Source of the DNA: an uncultured Actinomycetes bacterium
GTDB lineage: Bacteria > Actinomycetota > Acidimicrobiia > IMCC26256 > PALSA-555
Length of the DNA: 6,335 bases
Direction: 5' to 3'
Assembly (NCBI GenBank): GCA_937927875.1
Contig: CALEYV010000015.1
Span: forward strand, 1 to 6,335
How positions within the stretch are numbered: position 1 is the stretch's first letter; the number at the start of each line of letters is the position of its first letter. Positions 5,251 through 6,335 of this stretch are shown here, in pieces. The notes beneath the pieces were generated by a model. That model saw only the letters and a program-made list of their open reading frames with translations. It was not told where the DNA came from and made no database searches. The translations under genes were made by a program, and so were the position numbers.

Positions 5251-6335
5251 GGACCCCAGTCTGCAGCGGTTCGCGTTTCGCTACCGTGAGCCGATCGCCG
5301 ATCCCCGCGCCCAGCTCCCCGACGGGACCGCGACGCCCGAGCGCGTCGACGCCTTGAAGACGGCGGGGAAGGAGCGACGGGCCGGCGCGCCCCGCTCGGC
5401 GCACGCGGGGTGGGAGCCGCCCAAGTCTCGAACGGATCCGCTCAGCCTGCTCGAGGCCCAGAACAAGCACCGTCTGCCCCAGCTGGTGCCGCTCCGGTGG
5501 GCGCGGCTGGCGGCGTCGCCGTTCGCCTTCCTCCGGGGGGCGGCGGTCGTGATGGCCGAGGACCTGGCCGGGACACCGAACTCCGGGATCACGGTGCAGG
5601 CGTGCGGGGATGCGCACCTGGCCAACTACGGCGTGTTCGCCTCACCGGAGCGGGACCTGCTCTTCGACGTGAACGACTTCGACGAGACGATGCCGGGACC
5701 GTGGGAGTGGGACGTGAAGCGCCTCGCGGCCAGCGCCGTCGTGGCCGGGCGAGACGCCGGCCTGAACGACGCGACGAGCCAGGGCCTCGCGCAGACCGCG
5801 ATCGCGGCCTACCACGACGCTGCGCGGTACTTCGCGACGCTGAACGCGCTCGACACCTGGTACTCGAAGGTCGACGAGGCCTCGATGGTGCTGCTGCGGC
5901 CGGGCCGCTCGCGCCAGGACATCGCGAAGCTGTTCAGCAAGGCCCGCGCCAAGACCTCGGCGACCGCGTTCCCGTCGCTCGTCGAGCTGACCCGGGCCGG
6001 TGACTGGCGGATCGTCGACCACCCGCCGGTGGTGTCGCACGACGGGATTGCCGACCGGACCGACGACCTGCTGCGCCTCTACGCCACCTACCGCGACAGC
6101 GTCAGCGACGATCGGCGTCGGCTCCTCGAGCGCTTCGACGTCCGCGACTTCGCGCTGAAGGTGGTGGGCGTCGGCAGCGTCGGCACCCGGTGCTTCGTCG
6201 CCCTCCTCGAGAGCGACGTGGGGGAGCCCCTATTCCTGCAGGTGAAAGAGGCCGACGCGTCGGCGCTCGCGCCGTACCTGCCGCCGACCGAGCACGAGAG
6301 CCAGGGCCGGCGGGTCGTAGCCGGGCAGCGGATCA
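5249..6335 (+). CDS. DUF2252 family protein (partial, 3' end outside window)
   Basis: An open frame of 362 codons runs off the right edge. It shows the signature of DUF2252 (COG4320): QNKHRLPQLVPLRWARLAASPFAFLRG (71-97), GDAHLANYG (120-128), FDVNDFDET (139-147), GPWEWDVKRLAAS (150-162), VVGVGSVGT (305-313), LQVKEA (330-335) and RVVAGQR (355-361). Family members are usually about 400-470 residues, so perhaps 50-100 are missing. The function is not established. The GDAHxxN and DxNDFDE strings recall the catalytic HGDxxxxN and metal-binding D of aminoglycoside-phosphotransferase/kinase folds, so a phosphotransfer role is a reasonable inference. No signal peptide is seen, so it is probably cytoplasmic. 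ATG 5249 is the first plausible start and overlaps the opposite gene's ATG; TTG at 5354 (codon 36), still ahead of the conserved block, is the alternative. No clear ribosome site precedes either. Confidence 0.92.
   Translation, partial: MDPSLQRFAFRYREPIADPRAQLPDGTATPERVDALKTAGKERRAGAPRSAHAGWEPPKSRTDPLSLLEAQNKHRLPQLVPLRWARLAASPFAFLRGAAVVMAEDLAGTPNSGITVQACGDAHLANYGVFASPERDLLFDVNDFDETMPGPWEWDVKRLAASAVVAGRDAGLNDATSQGLAQTAIAAYHDAARYFATLNALDTWYSKVDEASMVLLRPGRSRQDIAKLFSKARAKTSATAFPSLVELTRAGDWRIVDHPPVVSHDGIADRTDDLLRLYATYRDSVSDDRRRLLERFDVRDFALKVVGVGSVGTRCFVALLESDVGEPLFLQVKEADASALAPYLPPTEHESQGRRVVAGQRI

Noticed and set aside
5410..6003. Open frames of 197 codons (plus) and 132 codons (minus, 5642-6040) within the DUF2252 gene.
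   Set aside because: The DUF2252 frame carries continuous family motifs through the same bases. The alternatives have biased, motif-free translations.

Overview
The window is very GC-rich, gene-dense DNA from a bacterial chromosome, most likely an actinomycete. The gene order mfd – (secreted foldase) – mazG, GTG/ATG starts with weak Shine-Dalgarno sites, and protein wording such as the DPRYGxWD tail of the foldase and the Mfd sequence suggest the class Acidimicrobiia. That placement is recognition from memory and not a computed phylogeny. I see no tRNA, rRNA, insertion sequence, CRISPR array or phage gene.

Layout, left to right. Positions 1-182 (minus) hold the first 60 codons of a gene with a tetrapyrrole-methylase-type N-terminus, read as actinobacterial MazG. 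Positions 182-1135 (minus) encode a membrane-anchored parvulin-type peptidyl-prolyl isomerase (SurA/PrsA-like). Positions 1132-4551 (minus) encode the complete transcription-repair coupling factor Mfd. These three are read leftward as one tightly coupled unit: the mfd stop overlaps the foldase start (GTGA), and the foldase stop overlaps the mazG start (TGATG). Positions 4552-4659 are the only intergenic stretch (108 bp). It holds a candidate -10 box for mfd and two strong inverted repeats. Positions 4660-5250 (minus) encode a small nucleotidyltransferase of the DNA polymerase beta / aminoglycoside-adenylyltransferase fold. Positions 5249-6335 (plus, running off the window) encode a DUF2252 protein with kinase-like motifs. 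Its ATG and the nucleotidyltransferase ATG share two bases of a single CATG.

How the genes work together. Mfd removes RNA polymerase stalled at DNA lesions and recruits UvrA. MazG-family enzymes destroy aberrant or surplus nucleoside triphosphates. mfd and mazG are commonly neighbours in actinobacteria, so that part is ordinary housekeeping, with the extracytoplasmic foldase inserted between them. The less understood part is the divergent nucleotidyltransferase/DUF2252 pair: two group-transfer-type proteins of unknown substrate whose start codons physically overlap. I found no clear-cut new system. This pair, and the structured mfd upstream region, are the items most worth a second look. Every long reading frame lying over mfd on the plus strand looks like a GC-driven shadow.
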